A stretch of 64,000 nucleotides of DNA, taken from contig BDGG01000003.1 in assembly GCA_001949185.1 (NCBI GenBank), forward strand, positions 3,207,158 to 3,271,157, read 5' to 3'. The translations under genes and the position numbers were made by a program. Below are positions 51,224 to 63,435 of this stretch, piece after piece. This DNA is from Ramazzottius varieornatus (Eukaryota; Tardigrada; Eutardigrada; Parachela; Ramazzottiidae). Position 1 is the first letter of the stretch. Every line of letters starts with the position of its first letter. Below the pieces are notes generated by a model, which saw nothing but the letters and a program-made list of their open reading frames with translations, ran no database searches and had not been told where the DNA came from.

Positions 51224-54200
51224 AGGGATGTTAATTAACCAACCGACAACGGATACATCCGGATATATCCGGTTAAAAGACGGATTGGATAAGCATGTTG
51301 ACCATCCGCTTGTTAGCCGGATAAAGCTCTTAACCAACCGGATAGGATCCGGATAACGTCCGTATCCAACCAGATTTTATCCGGTTAATGAGCTTCGAAT
51401 CAACCAGCAAATCAGAGCAACATGCTGTAGGGTACGAGCTGTAGTCTGGCTGCCGACGGGTCTTGGGCTGACTGGCTCAAAATTCGTTTTGTTACGCAAT
51501 CTCCTAATTAGCAACCGCACAGGAAGTCAGCGTTGAATACTGTATCTGTTCGTATCGCACCGTAACAGTATGTCGGCTTCCTCCACTTCTTGCTTGCCAA
51601 TATCTCTGATGGTATTCTTTAGCTTCTTTTGCCTTATTGTTCGACGCGCTATAGTCTATAGGGTATTGGAACTGGACTCTGCAATATGGTCACTCGTAGA
51701 CGCTCCTGGAATCGGCAACAAAGCGACGAAGAGGACGATGGCCACCATGACGCTCTTCACGATGAAGTTGTTGATTTCGAGGCAGAACTTCTAGGCCTCA
51801 CTACACCTCTAAGCACCGAGTTTTCCGGAGGAAATCACTGCAGCGGGCACTGTACAACTACCAACCGGAACGAAGAAGAAGGATAAGGCGACACATTCAG
51901 ATATAAACGATCACTTCACGAAGTCGGTTGGTAAAGACGGAAAAACCACAGCCAAATGTAACTACTGCAGCAGCGTCTACAAGAACGTGCAAGGAACTTC
52001 TGACTTGCACTACCATATGAAGAAAGAGCATCTTTCGTAACTGCAGAAAGCTTCCAAAGACAAGCTACTTCATCCAGCGTTTCAAGCAAAGCAGAAAGAC
52101 CCTCCACAGGTCATGTCAAAGAAAGAAACTACTCGTCACACGAACAACCTTACGGAGTGGATCGTCTGTACTGCAAAGCCGATCAGCACCGTTGATGAAC
52201 CACGATTTGTCAAACTCATTAGTGGTCTGAATGCTAGCTACAAGGTAAAATCTCATAACTATTAATAGGTCTATGTTCGGACGATGATGAGAATCCATTT
52301 TGTCGTACTTTTGTAAACGATGTGAGCATTTGAACAGGTGCCCTGTCGACAAACCATCCGGAGGCTTATCGTCGACGGCTACAAAGCGAAGAAAGTCCAG
52401 ATCATTGAAGAACTATCTGCGGTGGCGAGTCGTTTCTCACTGACAACAGACATGTGGAAAGCAAGCGTCAGAAAGCAGTCATATCTTGTCATCACCTTGC
52501 ACTGGATAGATAACGAATGGAAGTTGAGAAATGTTATTCTTGACTTTCGATATATCTCTCATAAGCATTCAGGTGAAAACATGAAAGACGCAGCTATGGA
52601 AACTCTCAAAGAACTCAAAGTCGCCCACAGGATCTCTGGAGTGACTACAGATGGAGCGTCAAACATGATAAAGTTCCTCGACTTATTGCTGGCTGACATG
52701 GAAACTGAAAGGCGTAGTTTTTCGAGAACCGCGCAGTTCTCACCGAAAGGTAAACGTTTAGAAGCAATAAAGAAAATATGAGTTAGTGTGTATTCTCACA
52801 AATGCAAATAGCTCGAAGTCGCCCTTGCGGCAATACATGTTCTGCTAGGGTCAATATTCACTACGGTAAATAACTATATTATTTTTTTCAGTTAGCTCGT
52901 TCTGGCATGGGGTGCAGCACATATTGTCAATAAAGTGGCGGAGGTAGCAATCGACAAGAAGGTTGATACTGTTTCGAAAATTCGCGCATGTGTGGTTTAC
53001 TTACGTCAACCCACCATTCGCGAAAGTTTCTTGGCTTCTATCCAGCCTGCACCGGAGGACCTGAAGTTGCCGTTGGATGTAGCCACACGGTGGAACAGCT
53101 TTTTGCATATGGTGGAGTCAACTTATGCACGACGCCATGAAATTCACGACTACTTGTCCACCCAGAAAGCAGCCATCAAGAATGACGTACCCCCTGCGAA
53201 GGAATGGATCGAGATGGAAGACCTCATCGAACTTCTGAAGCCTCTGGAAGCTGTTTCTGTTGATTGCTTGGCTTTTAAGTCTTCAACCTTCCACCTGGTC
53301 TTGGCCGAGCTGGAGTGTTTGCGGTCTCACCTGGAAGCTTTTAACGAAGACTATGCTAAGGTTTATATGCATTTGTTATTGTCAGTAAAAGTTTCGGTAC
53401 TAACTCTGGAGGGCCATTATTTCGTCAAAAGCTGTATGTTTTGTTAACTTCAGGCACACTGGATCTGCGAATTGGCTAAAGACATGTTAGCCAAACTGGA
53501 GGACTGCCTTAAATTATCCTGGAAAACACCTGGCGTCCGAATACAAGTTCCTATGATAACCAGGCTGCTTGATCCGAGCATCAAAGACGCCTACCTTCCT
53601 ATAGTGGAAAGTCGAACCGCAGCCAGCACCATGCTGAAACATATAGTGCCACTATACAAGAATGTTCCAAAGTAGTAAATCTTTTAGTATGCTCATAACC
53701 AAACTGGTACCAGAATTATATCTGTAGCAGTCTAAGCCTATGAATTTTTTCTGCTATAGTGAAAGAAGAGGTTCCGGAAGTTCTTCGCAGTCAGCCGTTT
53801 AAGCGCCTGAAGAGCCGCTGTCTATTCGCGAAAGAATGATCGCACAAGTTACTTCGGGGGCGGATACTCAACTGAACGAGGTGGATCAGTACTTTTTGGA
53901 CCCGAAGGAACCAGCCAAAAGAGATGTTCTAGACTTCTGGAGTATGAGTGAAACGCGATATCCTACTTTGCACCGCCTTTTAAAAGACGTCCTGGCTGCA
54001 CAGGCTTCGTCCGTGCCATCAGAGAGTGCCTTTTCTGGTAGCGGTCGATACATAACCGTCCTTCGTAATCGACTTGAGCCTGAATCCATTCAAGCCATGT
54101 TATGCTTGAATTTTCGGACTGATGTCTTCGAAGCTATGGTTGCGATGATGATTGGCGAGGATGAGTAAACAGAGCGAAGGTTCGATAGCTTCGACTCACA

Positions 54201-54387
54201 GCTAAAAACTGACGAGAACCTCTAAGCGGAATTTTAACCGGATAATATCCGGATAAGCCGGATAAAAGTTTTAACCAGAGAGCTGGATAAGGATAAGTCT
54301 TTCAACCAACCACACTGTATCCGGATAAAGTTTTATCCAACCGCTTATCCAACCGTCTAACCATTTAACCAACCATTAACATCCCTA
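51224..54387 (+). mobile_element. hAT DNA transposon, element B (3164 bp)
   Basis: Termini TAGGGATGTTAATTAACC and ATTAACATCCCTA; perfect 8-bp target duplication TTGGGAAC at 51216-51223 and 54388-54395. GGATAA/TTATCC repeats fill both subterminal regions. Carries a transposase gene with stops, so it is probably inactive as sequenced. Confidence 0.95.
51686..54168 (+). pseudogene. hAT transposase with BED finger, interrupted
   Basis: Cut-and-paste transposase. A BED zinc finger is seen near 51955-52040 (CNYCSSVYKNVQG, then LHYHMKKEH), followed directly by an in-frame TAA. Downstream segments read on: 52338-52781 (FSLTTDMWKASVRKQ, ITLHWIDNEWK, GVTTDGASNM, RNase-H-like core), 52935-53447 (DVATRWNSFLHMVEST), 53472-53675 and 53836-54168 (DVLDFWSMSETRYPTL, SSVPSESAFS, dimerisation domain). 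Some gaps may be introns with GT-AG ends, but the TAA after the finger has no obvious intron around it. I therefore treat the copy as decayed. Confidence 0.85.
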
Positions 54388-54602
54388 TTGGGAACTTGGG
54401 ATACGCGCTGCCATCATCCCAGTTCTCGTTTTCTTCCCTTCTAGCCTCCCTCGGCGGCAACAGTACCCGTTAGGGTGCCGCCCTGCGAATCCTCCTTAAA
54501 GTTCGGGAGTTGCGGACGTCCCCACTTTGCAAGTCGTATGGAGTAGAGCATCACCTGTTCTTGCGGCGATCGAATAGGACCTGCAAGCAGGACGCGGAGA
54601 AG

Positions 54603-56570
54603 ATGGCAACCAGCAACATCCAAATTCAGTTCGAGGTTGGACACACGGCTCTGTACAGACCGAACGATCTAGCAGGTAACTGAAAGATTTCTGGGACTGC
54701 TCCAAAAAGGAATATAAGTGCTATTCAGAATCGCAGATTTGACAGCCACATCATTGCTTATTCTCCTGTTTTTAGGCACAACTCATGACTGGGTGGTATT
54801 CCTTCGCAGTCCAAAGGGAGCTCCTGACATTAGCCCGTTGATTCGCAAAGTCGTCTTCCACCTTCACAACAGCTTCCAGCTACCCATTCGAGTGGTAGAT
54901 AAGCCTCCTTACGAAGTGAGAGAATCGGGATATGCAGGGTTCATGCTGCCCATCGAAATCCACTTCGCCAAGCCACCGACTTCCGACAAGCAGTCTTCGC
55001 AAAGTCAAGCTTATCATAACCAGCTACAAAAAGTTCGGTACGATTATGACCTCGCGTTCAACCCTTCGGAATCATGCAACGTCCTCCAGATCGAGAAAGT
55101 TACCTTCCAGAGCCCGTACATGGAGTTCAGAAGAGCCTTATTGAACGCGGGTAACTACTTCGGGTTGCTGTGACTGCGTATTTTTTCGGTGGGCTAAGGA
55201 CAAGGAGACTGAGTCGGTCACCCGTGTAGCTCAGGCAAAATACGGGGGTGACCGATGTTTCCTTCGTGCCTTGTGACTTGCTGCTCTGTGTCGAGTCGTT
55301 ACCTCATCACTTTTTCATTTGCAGGTGGTGTTGGCTTATTAGAAACTGATATCAAGTCAGTGACTCCAGGACGTCCGATGATCCAGACAATGAAGCACTC
55401 AGGTCCGACTGATCGTATCGCGAAGCGGTTTTCCGCTGTTCCCACGTTCGAAGAGTTCGCAGAACTGTTCAACATCAAGCTCGATCCCAACAAAGCAGTT
55501 CCGCTCCGAAACAAACCAGACGCTTCAAAGGAGAAGCCGCGCGACACAAACAGCAGTAAAGACAGACAGGAAGAGAAGATTCAGTCAGTGAACAAGAAGG
55601 CTCCCGTGCAGAATACTCCTCAGAACATGTCGAAGACGCAGAAACAGTTGGCTGTTCGAGACAATGTACCGAAACCTTCGGTCTCTCCGAAGCCCAAAAT
55701 TCGCCCAGCTTCCATCATTCAACCGTTCCAGAACGCGCCCAGTACCACCAACACGTCACGGCTGAAAGATAGCGCGGCTCCTTCTTCGCAGGGACCGCCA
55801 GCAAAACCGCTGTCTCGCCTCGGTGTACCCACGTCTATGCGAGTCTCACCTCGTCCGATCTCTCCACCGTCACCCATCGCAAAGTCCTCAGCAGGTAAAC
55901 CAGCAAAAACTATGCCAGAAAGGCGAATGGTCTGACAACAGCTCTTATTTTTATTATAGGTCAGAAAAGCCACCAGGAGCCTGCTGCGAGTGAAAGCGAG
56001 TCCTCTGCTTCAGAAGAAGACCAAGTCTTCATCCGAACGAAACACTCCGCCAAAGTTCGACGCGGTTCTACGGGCTTCCGTCTTCCTAAGGTGAATGGGC
56101 GATCCACTTCCCCATCCCAACTTCTGGAGAACGTCAAGAACGCAGCCGTGTCTGAGCTCTCTGATGACGAATCCAGCGACGACCTAGTTCCCGACTTGAC
56201 TTCCATTCGCGTGACCAAGACTACTCCAGTTCCTCCTGTCAGTTCCGAAGAAGACGAAGAGGCGAGCAGCCCTGAACCCTTCCAAGAGACGCCTCCAAGA
56301 ATACTGACAGAGTACGAAGAAGATGAACGGTATCGACTGCAGTGCCTACTGAGCCAGCTGGAAGACCGGTTAGTCATTCAACGCATAGTGGATGTACTCG
56401 ATCCTCTCGGCGCCTTCCTGATCGATCAGAAAGCGGGAACGTTCAGTTTCAACCTGTACATGCTGGATGAGAAGACTTATAAGAACGTAAGGGATATCGC
56501 GGATTTTGATAGCTATGAGTTTGATGAGGCGGCTGAGTTCGTGGAAGACCGAAGAACTTCGAAGCGATAG
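54603..56570 (+). CDS. AF9/ENL-type YEATS domain protein
   Basis: Reader of acylated histone H3 that recruits the super elongation complex and DOT1L. Exons 54603..54675, 54776..55150, 55325..55894 and 55960..56570, all phase 1, give 542 residues. The N-terminal YEATS domain (about 1-145) shows THDWVVFLRSPKG, VVFHLHNSF, PPYEVRESGYAGF and LPIEIHF, the aromatic cage region. A long Ser/Pro/Lys disordered middle follows. The C-terminal AHD helix region is present (LEDRLVIQRIVDVLDPLGAF, FSFNLYMLDEKTYKNV), which binds AF4 and DOT1L in human AF9/ENL. Having both ends makes it the AF9/ENL class rather than GAS41 or YEATS2. Confidence 0.92.
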
Positions 56571-57082
56571 GTGAGGGAAATTAGAGTTGATTTTGTGTTA
56601 CTCTTGTGAATCCTAATGCTCATTTTGTTGAACTGTGATACGAAAAACTATATGACTTCCCTTTTTATTAATTTTATACGCTTTAGTTTGGTGGCTGTAG
56701 CTTAGTGGATGAGTTCATTAAATCAGTCGGCAGATTAAATCCAACAGGTGCAAGTTTTCTCAGCGTATATTCTGGCATTTAAATTTTCTGATGGACCGAT
56801 AGCGTGACTAAACCTAACTGGGAGTGATGGGTATAGTACTGTATCGTACTGTAAGAAGATTTACCAACATGGACGAGGCCGCTGCCAGCCGGATAGGCTG
56901 GGATAGCTGAATAAATCCGTTATTCTTGCTAATGGACTTGAGTCCTTCATTCCCATTGATTCTCCATAGCGATTAGGGGCATATGAATTTCGAGTGTGAA
57001 GCTTCTCCTTGGAATTGAACTATCGTTGGGGACAGAATATACTTTCACCGTCGGCAGTGACGAAAACTCGAGCCGGTCGGAC
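56571..57082. other. Intergenic, 3' UTR and promoter
   Basis: AF9/ENL 3' UTR followed by the upstream region of the nuclear receptor gene. No exon or repeat seen. Confidence 0.35.
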
Positions 57083-58863
57083 ATGGACCGCCAGCGTACG
57101 TGAAACTTCATTTTACAGCAAAATTTTTTGTTACAAAGGGGTATGAATGACAATTGTGTGCGCTTTCAGAAGACCGACTGCTCGAAGTTTTCTGCCAGGT
57201 GTGTGGAGACCGCTCCAGTGGGAAGCACTATGGGATCTTCAGCTGTGACGGATGCTCGGGGTTCTTCAAACGGAGTATTCACAAGTATAAATGTTTCCCC
57301 TAATTTCGCAGGGATCTTGCAGAAGTACTTCGAATGTTTCTTTTGCAGAAATCGAGCCTATACATGCAAGAACAAGCCTTCTGCAAGGTCGAAGTGCGTC
57401 ATCGATAAAACTCACCGGAACCAGTGTCGGGCATGCCGGCTGGAACGATGTCTGGAAGCCGGCATGAACAAGAATGGTGAGTTTGGAGCTTTCCCAGAAT
57501 ACTTTGTGGGTATTTTCCTTTTGACCTTCATGACAAAGCAATAGATAAGGTGAAAAAAATATACAGTCGATAATTGTGGATCTATTGCGATCGAGTTTGC
57601 ACATCAGCGATTTCTCACATCTGACACTTGTCAACTCTCGTGATCATACAAGAGGTCCTTCGGATCGGTATGTCGATATAAAAGAAGCGTTTAGACGCTT
57701 TGTTTGGGCGGATTGCTCTAGAGATTAGCTGTCCAAACTTTGATGGACTTGACGAGCATGTGCGGCGTAAGATCCTGATTCCCACGCACATTTCCCTTTC
57801 ACAAAATCGATGGCCTGCTCTTTTCCAGCTAATTTCCCGCCTCCATCTGTCTTTAGCTACTCTTCTACCGATCTTTATGCATTATTAACGAAGCGTTAAA
57901 TCTCGTGGATAACGAACTTTCTTCCTCACCATATAGCTCTTCAGCACGAAAGGGGTCCTCGGCGCCCAAAGACTATTGACCACGCCCAGTCCAACAGCAG
58001 CGAAAACGGCAGTGATGCCTTTGTCGCTACATACCTGAAGCAAATGGGTCTCGAAGAACTGGAAAACAAACTGTATGAGAACAACAATGGTGAAATCGCG
58101 GAAGTGATAAGTCTGGTCAGACAATGTGTTGGAGTCCTGTACGAAACTGTGCTGTGGGTGGCGCAAATTGGAAACGCGATTCCCGTCCGCGATCAGGTCA
58201 GTCATCCATCATTGCTGAACTACGTATTATCGACCATAGCAAACACAGAGGAATCCAAGGGGGAAATGATCTAACTAAGCTCTAATATTATCTGACAATA
58301 TCTGTTCCAGATCCTGCTGCTGTACGAGTCGTGGCATGAGTTGTTCCTGGTTGGTCTCTTCAACAAGCTGCGCACTACACCGATCCAGCAGACTCTACCC
58401 GGTCTACAAATCAGTGGAGCTCTGGAAGACCAGTGGTACATCATAACGACCGTCTTGAACAAGCTGAAAGGGTTCAAGCTGGATTTGGTGGCCATGGGGC
58501 GCTTCAAGCAGCTGGTGTTTCTACGTTACGGTATGGCGAACCGGGAGATCTTACTTCACAGCTTCGGTTGGTTTCAGTTTCGGTTTTGCTCTCGTAGACG
58601 CACATGGAATGCAGTATCCGTGCTCAGTACATATTGAAAACTTACAAACGCAGGCTCAGATGATGCTGCGTGAACACTTGCTGTACGACAACCTCAAGTT
58701 TGGGAAGATGTTGCTGACCGTCGGCGATCTGCGAGATGTAGAAGCCCGTAGCGTACGAAGTATCTTTTTCCACCACTGCCCCAACTTTGAAGGGTTATTA
58801 CAAGCTATAATTACGGAAGTATTTCGAATACATCCAGTACCGCTCTGTCGTAGGTATAATTAG
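57083..58863 (+). CDS. NR2E-class nuclear receptor (tailless/dissatisfaction/PNR group)
   Basis: DNA-binding transcription factor, usually a repressor in neural and eye development. Exons 57083..57095 (13 nt: M-D-R-Q plus one base), 57170..57284, 57349..57476, 57937..58196, 58311..58530 and 58598..58863 give 333 residues. The DNA-binding domain is complete: [19 protein letters not shown]-box [12 protein letters not shown], second finger C...[16 protein letters not shown], then [11 protein letters not shown], the post-finger signature of NR2E receptors. The ligand-binding domain is short but present ([36 protein letters not shown]). The protein is shorter than typical members. Which NR2E subtype cannot be fixed without a tree. 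Confidence 0.9.
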
Positions 58864-58994
58864 TTGATATCGAAGCTGTCAAAATACACAGTACGAGACG
58901 CAATACGCTGTCTAACCTCGATAGCTGCAGTACAAATTTCAGTGTGAAATAATCTCAACATGTAAAGTGCACAAAGCCGTGCTGGTCGAAATGT

Positions 58995-59201
58995 TTATAA
59001 GAAGACCCGAAAAATGGTGGTGCTCCATAAAAATATGGTCACAGGGAGAAGAACAGCAATGAGCTGGATACCGGGATCGTACATTCCGCCAGCCGAACAC
59101 TTTGGTAAGACAGGTTTTTCGGTAGGATCAGCGCAATCTCCCGCCATGGCTAAAGCAGCAAATTGTAAGACAGCGATCCATAGCCTTGTTCTGTCTATCA
59201 T
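58995..59201 (-). CDS. Possible small secreted/membrane peptide gene
   Basis: A single 68-residue frame with ATG, an N-terminal signal-like segment (LWIAVLQFAALAMA), a short Cys/Pro-rich centre (CADPTEKPVLPKCSAGG) and a C-terminal hydrophobic helix (LIAVLLPVTIFLW). This layout suits a small type I or GPI-anchored protein, but no family is recognised and the frame could be chance. Low certainty. Confidence 0.35.
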   Translation of the reverse strand: MIDRTRLWIAVLQFAALAMAGDCADPTEKPVLPKCSAGGMYDPGIQLIAVLLPVTIFLWSTTIFRVFL

Positions 59202-59661
59202 TGTCCTCGCTATTTAGCTTTTCTTGAATACGTATTTCCGAGAACCGGAAGTAATGCGCGGCGATGACGGAGCAGTTGTCGGGTGACACGAACGAAGTAT
59301 TGACAAGGGTTTATAGTATATCTAGAAAATTACTGCAGGGTTATGGTCTCCGAAACTGTTGGTTTCGCACAAAGTAAAGGCCGAAGCTCGGGATTTTTAT
59401 ACGGCTGACAGGCAGACAGGGCAGAGTTTTCCCGTTGCTTGGAGTTCTCGAAAGAGAGAGACCAGGGTATCGTGCGGAAGCCTTCCGCACACCCAATCCG
59501 TTTCTCGACGTGGAGAAAGCAAGTGTTACGAAGTTAGCGGTTGCCGGTCATTATGCGGGCTTTGGTCCTAACCGTTTATCCAACAAGCTTAGGTTTGGTG
59601 CTTGTAACTTGCTCGCTTGCTCGCACTGTGATTATGACCGATGAGAGCGAGAATAAAAAAT

Positions 59662-59733
59662 GTCCCTGCCCGGGTTCGAACCGGGGATCTTCTGCGTGTA
59701 AAGCAGACGTGATAACCACTACACCACAAGGAC
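59662..59733 (-). tRNA. tRNA-Val (anticodon UAC)
   Basis: 72-nt cloverleaf without intron. The acceptor stem pairs GTCCTTG-type 5' bases with the 3' CAGGGAC end. The A box TGGTGTAGTGG-type D arm and the B box GGTTCGAACC are present. The anticodon stem CTGC/GCAG encloses loop TTTACAC, giving anticodon UAC. Other arms match animal valine tRNAs (GTGTAGTGGTTATCACGT). Confidence 0.95.
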
Positions 59734-60192
59734 TCAATTATGAACGACCAAGCTTTTATTGATGGAGCTGCACTTACTGTGCTTGACTTCTATGAGAGAA
59801 AACGCCCATGGAGCTAAAATTCTACAGTAAATCGTGATCGTAAACGACAACAGATTCTTCCATCGATGGGAACCCAAAGATTAATGTTGGGTATTTAACG
59901 ACTTAGTTCACTGGAGTATCAGCAATAACGGTCATGTCCCAGTGATTGCGAATGTCTGTACTCTTTATCATAATGTGGCTTCAAGGCAGTTCCATCTCGC
60001 GAGAGCGCTCCGCCTCGATTTATTTCCTGATATTCTCTTTTCATTGCACACAGACAGTATCAACCGAAACTTCACACCAATTTTACTAACGACATGTTCA
60101 TCGAGGCATCTGATCCGATACAAGAATCTGGATGTGATCATTGACAAGAAAATCTGCGTAGTCTGCTTAGTATTTCTTGAAGGGCCTTCTAC
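59734..60192. other. Intergenic, nothing recognised
   Basis: Between the tRNA and the 3' end of the protease homologue. A 103-codon open frame (59942-60253) overlaps the protease terminal exon antisense and is not supported. Confidence 0.35.
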
Positions 60193-62816
60193 TCAGAATG
60201 CGTTCTGCGCGATCCATTCAGAGTATGATGCCACCTGCAAAAACCCATGTTGAAAGGTGCACTGGATGCCTTACTGCTTTGCAAATCACAAAGTGCGCGT
60301 GAGATCTTCGCACATACCCTCACATATGCCGCTGGAGTGGAAGAACTTCCGGTACAGCTGAAGGCGACAGAGTTAATGCCAGATAGCTGCCACTGTCCAT
60401 TGTTGTTTTTGCAGACCAGAGGAGCGGCTGTAAGGAAGAAATAAATATCAACTCCTGATTTTTCACGGTCATTCCAATCGGCGGAAGTCGAACATAGTCC
60501 ATACCGTTGTCTCCGTAGCAAAGAGTTCCAGATAGACTCGCGCAGATGGATCTCTGGTCAACGATGACGGGCGATGCGTTTGAGCCAGTGTTCCACGAGC
60601 ATCTGCTGTTGGCCACAACTGTAGCGGTCAAGTTTTTTACCGTTTGAGCTGCAAAGAAAACCACATCACCATAAAGCTAATCGTTCTGGAATCGGTGCGT
60701 CTAGTATTCCGTACAGTAGCTGTTGATATTTTGAGCGGCTGTTCGTCCCCAACCCAAAGTGGTGCAGCTTTTTCCTTCGACCGCCACGTTGTCATTTCCG
60801 CCGGCAGGTGGCAGACAGAAAGGAGCAATAGCCTCCCTAAAGAGCATACCATTCTCTTGTTTACTTCGAGGCGGATGAAGTTCGAACCAACTTCCGTGCT
60901 TGGACGAGGTACTTACTGGATGGGCACGGGAGTCTTCAGTTTGAGGAGAGCCAAGTTATTCGCAAGGGTCTTTGGGTCGAAACCTGGGTGCATCTTGATC
61001 TGTTCGATCTGGGCCACGTTGACAGACTCGGAGTGCTTGGCAGCTCCCATCTTGGCCAGGAACCAACTGGGTTTGTTGTCCATTCTGCAAAAAGGGGATA
61101 TGTCCATCTCGTGCTCGGCCATGGTAAGCTATACCAAAGAGTTACCGGTGGAAGGGGTGAGCAGCTGTCAGGACATATTGGTTGTTGATCAGAGCGCCAC
61201 CACAATGAATTTGTCCATCGATGTTGGTGATGGCCACTCCACCGGGAAGATGCTTGCGGGCTTGCTCGGCAGGGTAAGCTCCGCACGCCTCGCGACAATA
61301 ACTCTGCGGTCAACGAAAATGTTTGGTAACATATCCAACCTATCGACTTGGGTATGATCGTGGTAGGAAGGTACCAACCTCATCTTGACCAGTAGGACAC
61401 TGGGCAGTACCATCGCAGAGTTGTCGGTCTTCGTAGCAAACGTCTTCTTGGTCGTCGCTAGCCTTGTCCGTGCACAAATGGGTACCTCGGCAAGATTCTG
61501 CAAAGCAGGAAACTTCCGTAAAAGTCGCAGACCAAACTGATTTTCCAAATTCTAGTTGAAAAAACAATATGGAACGAATTCCAATTTTGGAAATGAATCG
61601 AACAGGATCGTTGTCTCAAGTGGTGCATGCTCTTATTGTCAATGGCGGAAACTGCGCGCCACTTGGGAAGACAATGTTGAACTCATTTGCCGACATCCCA
61701 ATTTACCTTCAATGACTAGCGAGTATCCTTTTCCGTTGGTGTATTCGTCGGAAGTATAAGTAATGTACATCGAGTTGCCAGTCGATCGTACATTTTGAGG
61801 TCCGTTGGTACCACAGAAACGCCCCAGGACCGGTGCGGCAGCGGAAGCTCCGTCATGGACATTGACGTAATCGTAGCGGCAGCCCAGGATTCCTTCGATG
61901 GCGAACCGAGTAGCAGAGACCTTCAAGGGCCTCCCACTCTTCGAGGTGTACTTGTAGGCGCAGTTAGAGAACGAAGGCAGTTGGCCGTTGCTCTTATAGT
62001 TGATGACTTGGTGGCGCTTGTCGACGACCACTTCTTCATTACAGGTGGTACCACTTGGTGCTGGGCCAGTACTGATGGCATACGCCAAATCGAAACCGGT
62101 GGCGGTTCCAGAAGAGTCGGTGCAGAATTCAACGATCAGCTGGTTGCCGCTTGAGGTGAAAGCCTCAGGAGCTGTGAAACCACAGTAAGGTCCATAGAAA
62201 GTGGTGGATGGGACGGCAGACTGGGACGTGCATGGAGCCCTTCCGGAAACAGTTGAGACGGCAGCCGAGTCGTAGATGATCAGATAGTCGAACGAGCACC
62301 TGTACACCAGGAAATATGTGCAGGTTGTCCCAGTCGCCAGGTATTCAACAGGCACAATGCAACTCACCTAGAGTTATATTCGATGTCGAATCGCTCTGGA
62401 AAGTTCACCGCGATGGTCTGCAAAAGTAAGACCGTAAGAGTTTTTCTGTCATCGCTGCTGATGGTGTCGGAAAAGCGAATAAAGAAGTTCTACAGTTGTT
62501 TTTCCCCCACTGGTCTACGGAGAGTTCTGTTCATATCAGTAATACCTGCCCAGCAGGTGCGTTTAAGGACCAACGGCACTTTAGGTTATTTCCGTATGGT
62601 TGGGCGGAACCCAGCTGTTGCGTTGTATTCAGCACGTCGAGAACGGCATTGCTGGGACATCCGTCTGGAAAAGAAAGGCCATTCAACAGACAACCTTGAC
62701 AGAATTATCGTCTTCCTCGTAGATTTACTTCTCCCCTCAGGGAGCTTACTTTGGGCAGAGCACGCTCCAGCGATGAGGGCGAGGCACATAACCGAAATCC
62801 CAAAACGAGCCGCCAT
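60193..62816 (-). CDS. Secreted CUB-LDLa-serine protease homologue (pseudoprotease)
   Basis: Eleven exons: 62750..62816, 62546..62664, 62368..62417, 61707..62299, 61379..61497, 61146..61303, 60917..61084, 60715..60836, 60505..60648, 60318..60427 and 60193..60234, giving 563 residues. A signal peptide (MAARFGISVMCLALIAGACS) is followed by CUB-like modules (RCSFDYLIIYDSAAV, FYGPYCGF, CRYDYVNVHDGASA, LGRFCGTNGP), one LDLa-like segment (LCTDKASDDQEDVCYEDRQL, CDGTAQC) and an S1 trypsin-like domain ending VASYSEWIAQNAF. His57 is present (LTAAH). Asp102 is Asn (NNLALLKL), and the Ser195 motif reads CYGDNAAPLVC instead of GDSGGPL. It should therefore be catalytically dead and act as a binding or regulatory protein, as many arthropod serine protease homologues do. 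Confidence 0.9.
61588..61700. repeat. GTGGCGCAC-type hairpin repeat, copy 16
   Basis: In the 209-bp intron (61498-61706) between the LDLa-like and CUB exons. Stem CAAGTGGTGCA against TGCGCGCCACTTGG; outer arms AAATGAATCGAAC and GAACTCATTTGCC nearly pair. Confidence 0.85.
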
Positions 62817-63435
62817 CTTGACTTCCGGGTGTTTTTAGTATTGAAGAACCCAACCGAAGACGCACAAAGAAGTGAAGTGCGCAAGCGACCTTCAGCTTGT
62901 TTGATCGCCTTACGGAAAGTCAGTTCCAAAAGTGGAACATTATCTGTTAGTGGTATCCGGCCATTGTCAGTGCCCAGATTTGCGACGCACAATGTGACTT
63001 TGGGCAACTCTGCTATGCGGGTACTCCATTGTACCGTCGTATCTAGTCCGATATGAATGATATGGACGTAATCGATGCGTCGTAATGGGGAACTTCGTGT
63101 AAAGTGATCACTACAGAGTAAAGTGATCACTACTGTTAGGTGCAGAGAGGGATAGTCAAAGTGCAAACAGAACAGAAGTTCGGAAGTATGGACAGCAATA
63201 AATAACAACGGGAATAGCATAAAAAGAGAAAAAGCGAACGGATGCTGTCTGCTTGCCTATCAAGACATCCCACAAAACGCCGATAAAAAACACATGTGCA
63301 CCGACCAACAGGTAACAAGATAAATAGATAAAAGTAAAATAATTGACACATCCCGCGAAGTAGTGAATCGCTAATAATGTCAGCCAAAAGTCCTTCGTAC
63401 GACGGTACGAGAAAAGGGATACGCAAAGAAATATC
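62817..63435. other. Intergenic, nothing recognised
   Basis: Upstream of the protease homologue and downstream of the partial right-edge gene. Contains a tandem pair of GTAAAGTGATCACTAC near 63100-63132 and no supportable exon. Confidence 0.35.
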
